A stretch of DNA of 64,000 nucleotides from Brachionus plicatilis (GCA_010279815.1 QEOQ01000204.1:1851872-1915871); one strand, 5' to 3'; positions 54,401-63,775 are shown, counted from the stretch's first letter. Numbers and translations are program-made. The notes: a model not told the origin generated them from the letters alone.

Positions 54401-57400
54401 AAAATATTGAACAATTTTTTGAGTACAAAGCTGAGAATGATCCCGAAGCTATAAGGAAAAGAGAAGAGTATGAAGATGAGCAGCGACTAAAAGAAGAACA
54501 AGAGAATGCTGAAAGAAAGCGAATTGAAGAAGAAGAAGAGCGAAAACGTCTTGAACTCGAGGATAAACTGAAGAAGGAACGGGAGGAAGAGCTTAAGCTA
54601 CAGAAGGAACTCGAGGAACTAGAAAAACGCAGAAAAGAAGAAAAAGAAAGACAGGAAAAAGAAGAAAAAGAACATCTAATGAAAGAACTCAAAATTCATC
54701 AGGAAAAGATTAAGAAATTAGAACAAGATGAATTGCTAAGATGGAGTAAGCAAAAAGAGGAAATTGAAATCGAAAAAATTCGTCTAAGAAATGAAATAAA
54801 TGAGGAAATGAACAAAAAAGTTAAAGAATTTGAGGCTAAGCAGAAAAAGTCAGCTGATCAAATGGATAGCAGCTATAAAAGTGATAAAATAATTGGATTA
54901 ATTGACACACTCAATAGGCAACGATCTCAATATTTTGAAATGAATAAAGAAACTTTAAAAGAACAATTCAGTTTCATCAAAAATCAAAATACCAAAATAA
55001 ACAACGAAATAAAACAACTAAGACTAAGCGCTAATAATAGACGGGTATTTTTTTAAATATTACTATTATTTATTTTCAATTATAAATATTAAAAGTTTAA
55101 AAAGATTTAATTAGTAAATTATATTTTAGTTTTAAGAGAAAAATTTTTCTTTTTACATATTTTTTTAATATATAATTTTTGAAAGCATTCTTAAATTTCA
55201 TACAAAATTTTAGTACATAAAGCAAAAAATGAAAGAACCTTAGACAATGATCGCAGTATTAAGTTTTCTAGTCCATATTAAAACATTCTTAATCAAAACT
55301 GCTTGCTCTAAAGGTGTGTTTCTAGATTTAGGTTTTTCAAGTTTAATGCAGCATTAAAATTTAAGATTTTTTTTAAAAAAACTTAAAATTAAAAAATAAT
55401 TTTATTAATTCTTGCTATTTAATTTGAAGCGTTGGATCAAATTTACTAGTTAAAAATATAATTAAAATATCAAGTTATTTTATTATTTTGTTTTATTTTT
55501 TTTTCAACCAAAGAATACAAAAACAATAAAAAATACACTAATGATTAGATTTAATTGTTTTAAGTAATTTTACGTAAAATTGCTAAATATTTCCTTCAAA
55601 AATGTAAAGATTTAAACTATAAAATAAAAAGAATCATCATTAATATAATGAATACTTTGTAAATATTTTAAACAAATTCTAAAAATTTATATTTTGATAA
55701 ATTTTCACAATAATTATGAATCAATTTGCTATTCTTTTGGAAAAAAATATAAATTTTAATTCAAAAAAGTTAACCGTCACATTTGAATTTTATCAAATTA
55801 AGACATTCCACTTAAAAGTACGTAAAACCATTGAAAAATTCTTAAAGTAGCGAAAATATTCTTGACCACTTTTTTCATTTAACATATTTCTTACAACAAT
55901 TTGTGTATTGGCGTAAAATTAATGAGAAAAAATGCTGGATGGTCAGGTTGTGAAATTTATTTTGTCAAACAGACAAATTCTTTTTTGAATTTTAATTTAG
56001 AATAAAAGTAATAACAGTAAAAATAGTAAAAAGTAGTAATAATAATTTAGGGTTCAAATTCGCTGAGTGGAACAATCTTCGATACATCAGTACGAGACGA
56101 ATGTTTAAATCTCTTTTATCATAAAAAAGGGGAACCGGTTTCGATTGGGTAATAATAGAGGTGTAGATGATCAACTCGATGCAGGAATCTCTGTGTCAGG
56201 TAAAAGACTTTGCTCAAAAGATACTCCACATTATCCACAAGGAAAGAAAGGGACATATTATTATTAATTAAAATGGACTTATAAAATATTAATGATTTAA
56301 AATTTAAAATTTTGAATTTTTCTTCTATTTCTTACCATTTCCTACAAAAATTATTAAATTTTTGCATTATTACCAAAATTTACAACAAATAATGTAATAA
56401 ATTAAATTTTTTTAAAAGAAATGATTGTAAAAGTTTTTGTTTAAAAAAATAATAAAAATTTATTAAAAATCTAAAAAAAGAGCAAAAAATGACAATTTTT
56501 TTGCCGAAATCGAATTTACCGTGTCTTACAGATATTGATGTAATTTTACGTAATCTTACATTTGTTTTTGTGAGTAAGAAAGTGTACGATTACGTAAAAT
56601 TACACAAATTGCTGTAAGAACCATATAAAATAAAAGCATAGCATATTAAAACACAATATATTTTTACCCGCTAAACACAATATATTGAATGAATGATTTA
56701 ATAATTGAATTTTTTTATTTAAATTAAATTGAATTTTTTCTCTTTAAAAAATATTTAGTTTTGAATTTAAATATTTAAAAGTTGAGTAGCCTTGTTCTAA
56801 AAAAAATCTAAATTTTAATTGTTCAAAAATTTATTTATACAAAAAATAAATAAATGCCATTAGTTGTCGTAAATTAAAAAAAATTTCTTTACAAGAAATC
56901 ACTAATTGAGTTCAAACAAATTGTGACAAATTTTAATGAAATTTGCGATATAAAATTATACAATTCCCGATTCAGTATATTTTACTGGCTTTTCCAACAA
57001 AATCCAAACCTTGCTCATTCAATGTGGCATCAGCAAAATGTCATGAACGAAATTAAAAAATGTCAAATAGAAAAAAAATCATTAATCCCAGAAGTGAAAA
57101 CCCCTACTCGGAATCAAACAAAGATGAACGAAACATCATTTTTGTCAGTGAATGAATTTCAAACACCAGACACAAGATTAAATCAAATATCATTTTTGGA
57201 AAAACCCATTGGGGACATTAAATTTCCGTCCAATTTTAATGTGATCGAACAGTTAAGAAAATCTGCAGATGCTTTTAATTCAAGCCAACAAAGTATTGAG
57301 AATGAAGAGGAAGAACAGTATGATTCTGAGGAAGAGCATGACGATGATGATGAAAATTTTTACAATGAAGATGAATGCTACGATGATGAAGAGGACTATT

Positions 57401-58366
57401 ACGATGATGAAAATTATGAAGAAGAAGATGAAGCTGATTGCAATAGACCCGAAACTGAGAACACCAAACAGGACACATTTTTGTCATGTGAAGATTTTGA
57501 TTTGACCAAGTCAGAGTTGTCCAAGGTGTCAATGAATGAACTTCAGATTTTATTTAGCCAAAATGCCTATTTATACACATTCGACATTGAAAAGAGATTG
57601 TGGATGACCAAAGGAAAATGTAAATTGGAAGTGATTGGAGACGAAATAAGTCAAAAAGGAGATTTTAAAGTTCACATGATCTGTAATTTGTTAGATGAAA
57701 AAAGAGTGTATGAATTTGATGTGACAAGATTTACCAATTTGAATGATTTTAAAAATTCCAACAGTGCCATTTATTGGTTTGAGACCAAAAAAGCTTTAAA
57801 CAATTGCTGTGAACCAGCTGGAGTGAGATTTGAAAATGATTCGATAAAAAATGAGTTCAAAAATTTAATTGAGAAATGCCAAAAAAATATGGAAAATAAT
57901 AAATCTAAATTGGAAACTCGATCTTCAAATTCACTTTTGTATCCATCAGACCTATTGCCTGAAGACTTGGTGGGAAAATTCGAAAAGCAAATAACTTTTA
58001 TTTTAAATGAAAATCTTCCCCAATCTTGTGTAGTTTTAAACATAACTCCTATTGATAAAGTGTATTTTTTGACAATAAAGCAAAATGACTCGGTTGTTTT
58101 CAAACATATAATAACATCCGATCAATCATATGAAATGAGGTAATTGAGAATTTCTAAGTCTAAACTAGTGTCTGAATTTTATTTTAAGTGAAAAGCCCAA
58201 GCTTCGTCAGTACATATTCAAGTACAAAATTTCTGGAGATCAAGTTAGAGTCGACTATTTATCACATAAACAATCAGATGAAACCACAGTATATGACATA
58301 TGTTTAATATTTTCTAGTAGTCCAGCTCTATTGGAGTTTATTAATGTTCTAAATTTAAAAAAATAA
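45461..58366 (+). CDS. RANBP2: RANBP2/Nup358-like nucleoporin (12 exons)
   Basis: Exons: 45461-45535, 45585-45769, 45822-45868, 45921-46108, 46165-46475, 46524-46974, 49878-50010, 50067-50174, 50257-51353, 54109-55044, 56896-58139, 58189-58366. All have GT/AG borders with compatible phases, giving 1650 residues. The N-terminus aligns with the RANBP2 TPR region (GLKIAKLYFDIKEYETADFY, KAKEWLDRAIKMFPND) and continues through its alpha-helical part. Residues about 975-1110 are a long Glu/Lys/Arg coiled coil. About 1310-1370 is very acidic, followed by a Ran-binding-domain-like module (AYLYTFDIEKRLWMTKGKCKLEVI, AGVRFENDSIKNEFKNLIEKCQ) and a second beta-rich C-terminal module. Nup358 forms the cytoplasmic filaments of the nuclear pore. 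Compared with human (3224 residues) I see no zinc fingers, no cyclophilin domain, no FG clusters and only one recognisable RanBD. Small exons hidden in introns 9 or 10 cannot be excluded. Confidence 0.85.
46975..49877 (+). other. RANBP2-like intron 6 with nested inverted-repeat elements
   Basis: Outer arms 47190-47330 and 49185-49300 share ATATTAGTCGGTAA and TTAGTAAGTTTA in inverted orientation. Inside them, 47576-48967 has ends ACTGAGCGATCGGCAAATTG and ACTGATCGCTCGGCAAATTG. Inside that, 48085-48857 has ends CTTGACATGGCATGTCGG and CTTGACATGCCGATTTAC with many TTTTAATGTCAAAAA repeats. So three elements are nested. Confidence 0.65.
48085..48857. mobile_element. Innermost nested element with TTTTAATGTCAAAAA repeats
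   Basis: 773 bp. The inverted ends (CTTGACATG...) are followed on the left by five tandem-like copies of TTTTAATGTCAAAAA at 48117-48220 and on the right by inverted copies (TTTTTGACATTAAA) at 48800-48830. No coding sequence. Confidence 0.55.
51429..51760. mobile_element. hAT-type MITE, copy 2
   Basis: 332 bp, same family as 19241-19580, with ends GGCAAAATGTTATTTATTGT and complement. It is flanked by a perfect 8-bp duplication TTAAACTT (51421-51428 and 51761-51768). It lies in RANBP2-like intron 9, 75 bp after the exon 9 donor. Confidence 0.92.
52160..52330. repeat. Solo arm of the TTAGTCGGTAA inverted-repeat family
   Basis: Shares CTTACCGACTAATATTCACG and TTACGTAATTT...GGCC...TATAA with the arms at 47190-47330 and 49185-49300. 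Only one arm is present here. Confidence 0.55.
52385..53505. mobile_element. Tc1/mariner-type foldback element with long inverted repeats
   Basis: TA flanks at 52383-52384 and 53506-53507. The ends CAGTGGAGATTTGACACGTG and CAGTGGTGATTTGACACGTG (inverted) extend into arms of more than 200 bp reaching AACAACCAGAAAATTAAAC in each. The left arm carries about 150 bp of extra sequence. The central 530 bp is unique and less AT-rich but shows no frame. Inserted in RANBP2-like intron 9. Confidence 0.85.
54109..55044 (+). other. RANBP2-like exon 10: charged coiled coil
   Basis: 312 codons in phase 0 from acceptor ACAAG to donor CGG|GTATTT. The centre is almost pure Glu/Lys/Arg/Leu heptads (EEERKRLELEDKLKKEREEE), predicting a long single alpha-helix or coiled coil. 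This is a feature I do not associate with vertebrate RANBP2 and it may replace the FG/zinc-finger middle. Listed separately because assignment to this gene rests on phase and strand only. Confidence 0.6.
56522..56628. repeat. Short TTACGTAA inverted-repeat element
   Basis: TTACAGATATTGATGTAATT at the left pairs with the inverted right end (TTACAGCAATTTGTGTAATT), both running into TTACGTAATC. About 105 bp, in RANBP2-like intron 10. Confidence 0.6.
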
Positions 58367-58952
58367 ACAAAATAAATTTATTTGTAATAAAACCCAGTAA
58401 TTTATGGATTTGAAAGTTTCTAAATACAAAATCGAATTGAATTTTATTTTTTTAATAGGAATCGAAAAATCGATCAGCCTAAATAAATTTATTAAAATTG
58501 AATTTTTATTTTATATTTAGAATCGTATAAATTAAAATAAAAACAAAGCCAATCTTTGACAAAATATTTTTGATTGCTCCATTTTCTCTCAAGAAAACAC
58601 AATCTATTCCAGATATCGTTCTTATCAGAGCTTTTAAAAGTAAATTTGCGGAGCAACATTTGTGGGCAACCGCTAGGTGTATAAAAAACATCTGCCAAAC
58701 TCTGAAAAAATATACAACTAACATTTTCATTATTCTCTTTGAAAAAAAATTATAAAAATGCAAAATTTTGTATGGTAACGATCATTAAAAAGAAAAATTC
58801 GATCTAAAATTTGGAAAAATACCATCACGTTTTTGGCGCAGCTCGGATTTTTGAACATGTTCGACAAGTTTATATTGGTGACGTAAATTTTATTTTTCCT
58901 CGAACAAAAAATAAAATTATTAAAATCAAATTTATTTCTTTAAATTAAATTA
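58367..58952. other. Intergenic
   Basis: AATAAA signals at 58362-58375 serve the RANBP2-like gene. Overlapping frames at 58492-58763 on both strands contain a protein-like minus-strand reading (DVFYTPSGCPQMLLRKFTFK) after a TTTTTTCAG acceptor-like site. I could not assign it. Confidence 0.35.
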
Positions 58953-59755
58953 CAATCGTTCCTCGGTATAACGAGCAAGTTGGGCGAAAATTTTTGTGCT
59001 CGTTATATCGAAATCCCATTGAAAAGGATAGGCAATTTTTATTTTTTTATTAAAATTTTTATTGAAAAAGTTAAAAAAAAAAGATAAATAAAACTAAAAA
59101 TTAAGCAAAATCTGTAATACTGGATTGTTTGGTTTTACATTTTTCTAGTATAATATTTTCAGTATTAAACAAAAAGTCAACAACGTTGGAAAAATCTTCT
59201 TTTTTATTTTGAAAAAAATCTTTTAAATCATTAATTCTTTCGATTGCATCCTTTGAGCTAAAATCTGATTTTTTTGGTTTTGTAATATCTTCGACTTCCG
59301 AATTCTTTAGAAAGTGTAGTGGAAGTTATTTTTTGATCGCAATGTTTTTTTATATTTTCTATTTTAGTCTCAAGCGAGATACACTTTCTTTTTTTTGTGC
59401 AAGTTAATCTGTCATTTTTTCAATTAGATTAGACAATCAAGGATTTTAAGTTATTTATATTCAATTATAAAAAGAAAATTAATTGTTTTATTTTTATTTT
59501 TTTTAATCTTTTTTCTTATTACACAAGGGTGAAAGTTTTTTTTTCAAGCTCGTTAAAGGAAGTTTTTTTTCTTAAGAAAATGATTAAGCGGTCTTTCAAA
59601 ATAAGCTCGTTTTATCAAGTTTTCGTTCTATAGAAACTCGTTCTATCGAAAACATTTTTATATCTTTTTGTATTGCTCGTAATCGGTTCCAGGTAAAATG
59701 TTCGTTATGAAGAGTTTCTCGTTTTATGGGGTCTCGTTATACGGAGGAACGACTG
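58953..59755 (-). mobile_element. pogo/Tigger-type transposon, internally deleted
   Basis: 803 bp with TA on both sides (58951-58952, 59756-59757). The ends are CAATCGTTCCTCGGTATAAC and inverted CAGTCGTTCCTCCGTATAAC, matching the well-known pogo/Tigger end type, with additional CTCGTTATA/TCGTTCTAT repeats inside. The minus strand keeps an N-terminal helix-turn-helix remnant (KRKCISLETKIENIKKH, TTLSKEFGS; about 59290-59400). After a frame change it has a C-terminal tail (KDAIERINDLKDFFQ, DVVDFLF-like, KQSSITDFA, stop at 59101). The catalytic domain is missing. Confidence 0.88.
59101..59410 (-). pseudogene. pogo/Tigger transposase remnant (HTH joined to C-terminal tail)
   Basis: The CENP-B-type HTH segment is directly followed, with a frame shift, by the transposase tail; the DDE core is deleted. 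The tail ends KQSSITDFA, close to the QxxIxxFF PCNA-binding motif known from pogo transposase, with the last aromatic lost. Confidence 0.7.
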
Positions 59756-59757
59756 TA

Positions 59758-60311
59758 GAGACATTTTAAAAAAAGATTCTTAACTAATATTTAATTTTTG
59801 CAAAATACTAATTATTTTGTCATTCTTCATTTTATCATTTTTAAATTTTATTTTTCAATCAAATCTAAAATCAAAAAATATAAAAATAAATTTATTTTTG
59901 TTACAAAACATTTACTGAAGTGAAGTGAAAACTTAAATATCTATTTACATAATAAAATTATAATTATAACTTTAATTAAATATTTACCGATTTATTGATA
60001 TTACATTTTAAAGAAACGAACAAAATATAAATGTAGTGTCCAAAATAAAATGTCTTAGAAAGGATTCCGCATATATTATTAAATCAATTTCAAAAAATGA
60101 CAAACAAAAAATGTTTTTTCAAATATGTATAAATGAGACTGATAGAAACGGCAAAAATTTTATAAAGAATCAAAAACAAAACAAAATTTTTAAAGTAAAA
60201 ATTATATAATTATTTTTTTATTTTTACTTTCAATATAAATTAAAAAGGATAAATTAAAACAATTTTTTATTTTAAATAAAGAGACAAATTAGGAAACAAA
60301 TTGACATAAAT
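59758..60311. other. Intergenic AT-rich
   Basis: Nothing supported beyond probable 3' UTR and poly(A) signals of the minus-strand repeat-peptide gene at its right edge (AATAAA complement at about 60267). Confidence 0.5.
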
Positions 60312-60956
60312 TTATTTGCCAATACCTATTAATTGAGCCAGTTGTGTGATTGAAGACAAATCAACATTGGCAATAACAGTGCTCAACAAGTTGTTGAAGG
60401 CAGCTTGGGCCAAAGCAACCAAATCATCAATGACTCTTTGGTTTTCAGTCAAGTCTCTTTTGCCAATACCTAATAATTGAGCCAGTTGTGTGATTGAAGA
60501 CAAATCAACATTGGCAATAACAGTGCTCAACAAGTTGTTGAAGGCAGCTTGGGCCAAAGCAACCAAATCATCAATGACTCTTTGGTGTTCAGTCAAGTCT
60601 CTTTTGCCAATGCCTATTAATTGAGCCAGTTGTGTGATTGAAGACAAATCAACATTGGCAATAACAGTGCTCAACAAGTTGTTGAAGGCAGCTTGGGCCA
60701 AAGCAACCAAATCATCAATGACTCTTTGGTTTTCAGTCAAGTCTCTTTTGCCAATGCCTATTAATTGAGCCAGTTGTGTGATTGAAGACAAATCAACATT
60801 GGCAATAACAGTGCTCAACAAGTTGTTGAAGGCAGCTTGGGCCAAAGCAACCAAATCATCAATGACTCTTTGATGTTGAATGATTAAGTCATCTGAAATT
60901 GGTGTTGCTGAAGCAGCTACCAAACATAAACACAGTATCGTTGCTATTTTAAACAT
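60312..60956 (-). CDS. Secreted precursor with four 48-residue repeats and Gly-Lys-Arg processing sites
   Basis: 214 residues. Residues 1-18 are a clear signal peptide (KIATILCLCLVAASA). After a short acidic linker come four repeats starting QRVIDDLVALAQAAFNNLL (residues 29-76, 77-124, 125-172, 173-214), each an amphipathic, Ala/Leu/Ile/Asn-rich helix ending in QLAQLIGIGKR-DLTEN. Repeats 1-3 end in Gly-Lys-Arg, the classic signal for dibasic cleavage and C-terminal amidation. The last ends exactly in Gly-Lys before the stop, so after trimming all four products would end in the same Ile-Gly-derived amide. The repeats differ at only a few bases of 144. It is a multi-copy secreted peptide gene; neuropeptide-like, antimicrobial or structural roles are all possible. 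No family is recognised. The start is the first ATG, with a TATA-like element 35 bp upstream. Confidence 0.85.
   Translation of the reverse strand: MFKIATILCLCLVAASATPISDDLIIQHQRVIDDLVALAQAAFNNLLSTVIANVDLSSITQLAQLIGIGKRDLTENQRVIDDLVALAQAAFNNLLSTVIANVDLSSITQLAQLIGIGKRDLTEHQRVIDDLVALAQAAFNNLLSTVIANVDLSSITQLAQLLGIGKRDLTENQRVIDDLVALAQAAFNNLLSTVIANVDLSSITQLAQLIGIGK
60440..60872 (-). repeat. Three full 144-bp coding tandem repeats (fourth copy runs to 60315)
   Basis: Unit boundaries 60872-60729, 60728-60585, 60584-60441, with a shortened fourth copy 60440-60315. Differences are confined to isolated positions (AATACC/AATGCC, CTATT/CTAAT, GTTTTC/GTGTTC), giving Asn/His at the last residue and one Ile/Leu change. 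Such uniformity suggests recent duplication or ongoing homogenisation. Confidence 0.95.
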
Positions 60957-60984
60957 TTTTTAAAATTTTTATTGATCATCTCAC

Positions 60985-60996
60985 TCATATAAATAA
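60985..60996 (-). promoter_or_regulatory. TATA-like element of the repeat-peptide gene
   Basis: On the minus strand, ATTATTTATATGAG lies about 35 bases before the ATG. It would put the start site within a very short leader, as expected for a highly expressed small secreted-protein gene. Moderate match only. Confidence 0.4.
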
Positions 60997-61578
60997 TATC
61001 AATTTTGTGAATCCAACATATTTTTTCTAATAAATATTTTTTTTAAAAATAAATATAAGATAAGTTTTAAGGTGTTTTTTGTTTTTTTTTAGAGATTCTT
61101 AGTAAATTTTATTAATACGAATCCACCTTTTATGTTGGATCAAAAATAATTTTGCGTCTTATTTTGTAAAAAAGAAAATTTTTTTTGGCTTTACTAATTG
61201 CATGTTGTTTTTAATACTTATTCAAAATTAATAAGTATTTCTTAAATAAATTAAATTTAGCTAAACGAAAGTTGAAAATTAATTTTTGATCAATATGTAT
61301 ATTTAAAACAATTAGACATAATGAAAGTTTAAATTTTTTATTGAATGATAAAGAAAATATTTTTGAAATTGTTTTCTTAGATTTTTCAAAGCAAGTTCTA
61401 ATAATTAAAAATTAGAGTTTTTAAAATTATTTTTTAGTCTTTTTTTTTCTAAATTATGTGATGAAGATTTGAGAAGCAGAAAAAATCTAATAATATAAAA
61501 ATTGGAAAATAAAAAAAAAAATTTTATAATTAAATTTTGCAAAACTATTATCTTTTAAATTCAATCCATTCCTTCAGT
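60997..61578. other. Intergenic AT-rich
   Basis: No gene or repeat family recognised; includes the upstream flank of the repeat-peptide gene and the 3' flank of the SDR gene. Confidence 0.5.
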
Positions 61579-62577
61579 TTACGAATCTAATTTTGGTGGA
61601 TTTTTAAGCCATTCTTTGGAAATATTCCATAGTTTCATTGCTTTTTCTTCGTCTACTGCATATTTTACATAGCCTAAAAAGCTTTTATGGGCTTCTTGAC
61701 TTGATTCCTTTAGTTCTGAATAGCCGCAGTTTTCTAGATAAAGTCCACCTTTACCTTCCAATTCAGATGCTACTGCTGCCCATACAGTTGTACTAGCGCC
61801 TTGTTCAACTGTTTTAAAATTCGGATTCGGATTTCCCTTCTCATCTTCAATATTCAATTTTACCTTTTCTTCTTTTGACAAATGTTTTTGAAGTCCAGTG
61901 AGAATTACACCAGGCATCAAAGAGTTCGAGACAATTCCTTCATTCTGATAGAGCTTGGTCAATGCAATTGAAAAAAGTATATTTGCTGTTTTAGACTGAC
62001 CATAAGCAACCCACGGATCATAGTTTCTATTTTTGAAGTTAATGTCTTCTAAATCGACATCAGCGAATATGTGGGCTAGTGAAGATACGGATACAACTCG
62101 TGATTTTCTGCCACTTAATTGTGCTGCATGTTTTAGAGCGGGTATAAGACCCAATGTCAAAGCGAAATGACCCATGTGATTTGTTCCAAATTGTAGTTCA
62201 AAACCATCCTTGGTAAATGCTTTTGGACACGCCATGATGCCAGCATTGTTGATTAAAATATGAAGTGGCCTGTTTTTGGCAAGATATCTTTTCACAAATT
62301 CTCCAACACTGCTTAACGAGTCGAGTTCGAGCTTTTCTATTTCCACATTTTGGTTGTCAGTGTACTGTCTGATATCATCAGCGACAGATTCCAATTTCTT
62401 GGTATCTCTAGCTGCGAGAATAATTCGAGCACCTGCTTGAGCTAGCGCTCTTGCAGTTTCGATACCAATTCCTGAAGATGCTCCAGTAACAATTATTTCA
62501 TAACCATTTAAATCATGGCCTTGGATCACTTCAAGAGCTCTTGTTTTGTCATCAAATTTTTTTTCAGCCATTTTCAT
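61579..62577 (-). CDS. Short-chain dehydrogenase/reductase, WWOX/retinol-dehydrogenase-like
   Basis: A complete 332-residue single-exon frame. Classical SDR motifs are all present: cofactor motif TGASSGIG (31-38), an Arg in AARD suggesting NADP preference, LELD, the NNAG motif (ILINNAGIM), catalytic Ser in VVSVSSLAH, and YGQSK giving Tyr and Lys of the active site, then PGV. The N-terminal TRALEVIQGHDLNGYEIIVTGA and the C-terminal EQGASTTVWAAVASELEGKGGLYLENC match the oxidoreductase half of WWOX and related RDH11-14-type enzymes. The WW domains are absent and no membrane anchor is seen. Substrate unknown; NAD(P)-dependent reduction or oxidation of a steroid, retinoid or other carbonyl is likely. 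Confidence 0.9.
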   Translation of the reverse strand: MKMAEKKFDDKTRALEVIQGHDLNGYEIIVTGASSGIGIETARALAQAGARIILAARDTKKLESVADDIRQYTDNQNVEIEKLELDSLSSVGEFVKRYLAKNRPLHILINNAGIMACPKAFTKDGFELQFGTNHMGHFALTLGLIPALKHAAQLSGRKSRVVSVSSLAHIFADVDLEDINFKNRNYDPWVAYGQSKTANILFSIALTKLYQNEGIVSNSLMPGVILTGLQKHLSKEEKVKLNIEDEKGNPNPNFKTVEQGASTTVWAAVASELEGKGGLYLENCGYSELKESSQEAHKSFLGYVKYAVDEEKAMKLWNISKEWLKNPPKLDS

Positions 62578-63263
62578 GCGAAATTAAATTCTTCTAAAGT
62601 AATGAAGTAAATGCTAAAAAAATTCAATATACTAATGTTAAATATCAACATTTCACGATTATTTGAAGTAATAAATTAAGGTGAATTTTTAAAAGGTTTA
62701 ATAAGATCTAAAAAAAATAGAATATGCTTCAGATTTTGAAATTTGAGTCGTAATTAGAATAATTTAAAATTTAAATGGGACATAATTAAAAGTTAAAATA
62801 TTTGACCTAATAATAAAAAATATTTTTCTAAAAAAAATTCAAAACAATTTACAAATTTTCAGTTATATCGCAGATGTGTCCGTTTTGTGTGTAAATTTTG
62901 CTTTAAATCCAAATATTTAATTAAAAACAAATTTAATTTTTTAAATTAAATAAAAGGGATAAAATTCCAAAAAAATAATTTAAACTTTTTAAGAATAAAT
63001 ATATTTAGACTGATATTGAAATTGATATTTAGTAAATTTAGTTAATTGTAAATTATTTTTGTCAATAATCATTAATTGTCTAGAATACGCTATTGTAACT
63101 CGATTCCTCATAAAGATCTATAAGTTATTAATAAAATTAAGATAAGATTCAGGAAAATTTTCAAAATTAAAAGAAATGTTTCATTTGACCAGAGAATGGG
63201 AAAATGGATATGTATAAGATTGTAACCAGATGTGATCTGACGTAATTGTAGAAAATAGAGTTG
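62578..63263. other. Intergenic AT-rich
   Basis: No supported feature; a 68-codon minus-strand frame at 63108-63314 runs into the repeat element and is not gene-like. Confidence 0.45.
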
Positions 63264-63703
63264 GATACGGTCAAGACAAACCGGTCCATTACAAGTACGG
63301 TTTTTTGCGGTCATTTGGCCGGTCAGCCAGGCGGTTTATTTTTTGGACCGCAAAAATAAACGGTCTAAAATTTACGGACGGTCTGAAAAACGGCCTAAAA
63401 AATACGGACGATCAAAAATTTAAGCGGTCAAAAATACGGCAAAATTTTTGGCGGTTAGCCACTTAAATTGATATTTTTTTCGAAAAAATGTTTTTAATTT
63501 TTAAAAAATAACTTATTAAAATGATAAAAAAGGAGTAAAAAAATTTTCTTAATTTAATTTAATAAGTTTTTTAAATTTTTTTTATTTTATTTTTCAAAAT
63601 TTTATATAAAATTTAGTGACCATTTAAAAAGATGGCCGGTTTTTGGGCCGCCCATATTTTTTAGACCGTTTATTTTGGCGGTCCAAAAACTAGACCAACC
63701 GTC
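63264..63703. repeat. Repeat element dense in CGGTC/GACCG
   Basis: ACGGTCAAGACAAACCGGTC at the left and GCGGTCCAAAAACTAGACCAACCGTC at the right, with more than a dozen CGGTC or GACCG motifs in both orientations between. This looks like a DNA transposon whose ends are built of short subterminal repeats. No frame and no clear target duplication. Confidence 0.55.
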
Positions 63704-63710
63704 ATTTTAG

Positions 63711-63775
63711 ATACTGAAGAAGGCGATTTTGGTCGAAACGAGTCGATTAATAAAATAATTTCGTTTTTGTCATTG
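63711..63775 (+). repeat. Retroelement-like motif CTGAAGAAGGCGATTTTGGTCGAAACGAG
   Basis: A CTGAAGAAG ... GTCGAAACG core followed by an ATTAATAAAATAA tail. Cores of this form commonly occur near 3' ends of animal LINE and Penelope-like elements. A related CTGAAGAAGC lead is at 13313 and 37581. Tentative. Confidence 0.35.

Noticed and set aside
56040..56070. GGGTTCAAATTC considered as a tRNA or SINE B box
   Set aside because: No matching A box or cloverleaf could be drawn upstream; no tRNA gene was found anywhere in the window.
57269..57532. Met/Lys-rich and His-rich frames over the acidic part of the RANBP2-like exon 11
   Set aside because: Out-of-frame readings of GAAGATGAT-type codons.
58492..58763. 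Three overlapping frames on both strands after the RANBP2-like gene
   Set aside because: One minus-strand reading is slightly protein-like, but there is no family, start context or partner exon; not enough to call a gene.
63711..63745. CTGAAGA...CGAAACG considered as a hammerhead ribozyme
   Set aside because: The core would need CTGATGA and properly paired stems I and III; these are absent.
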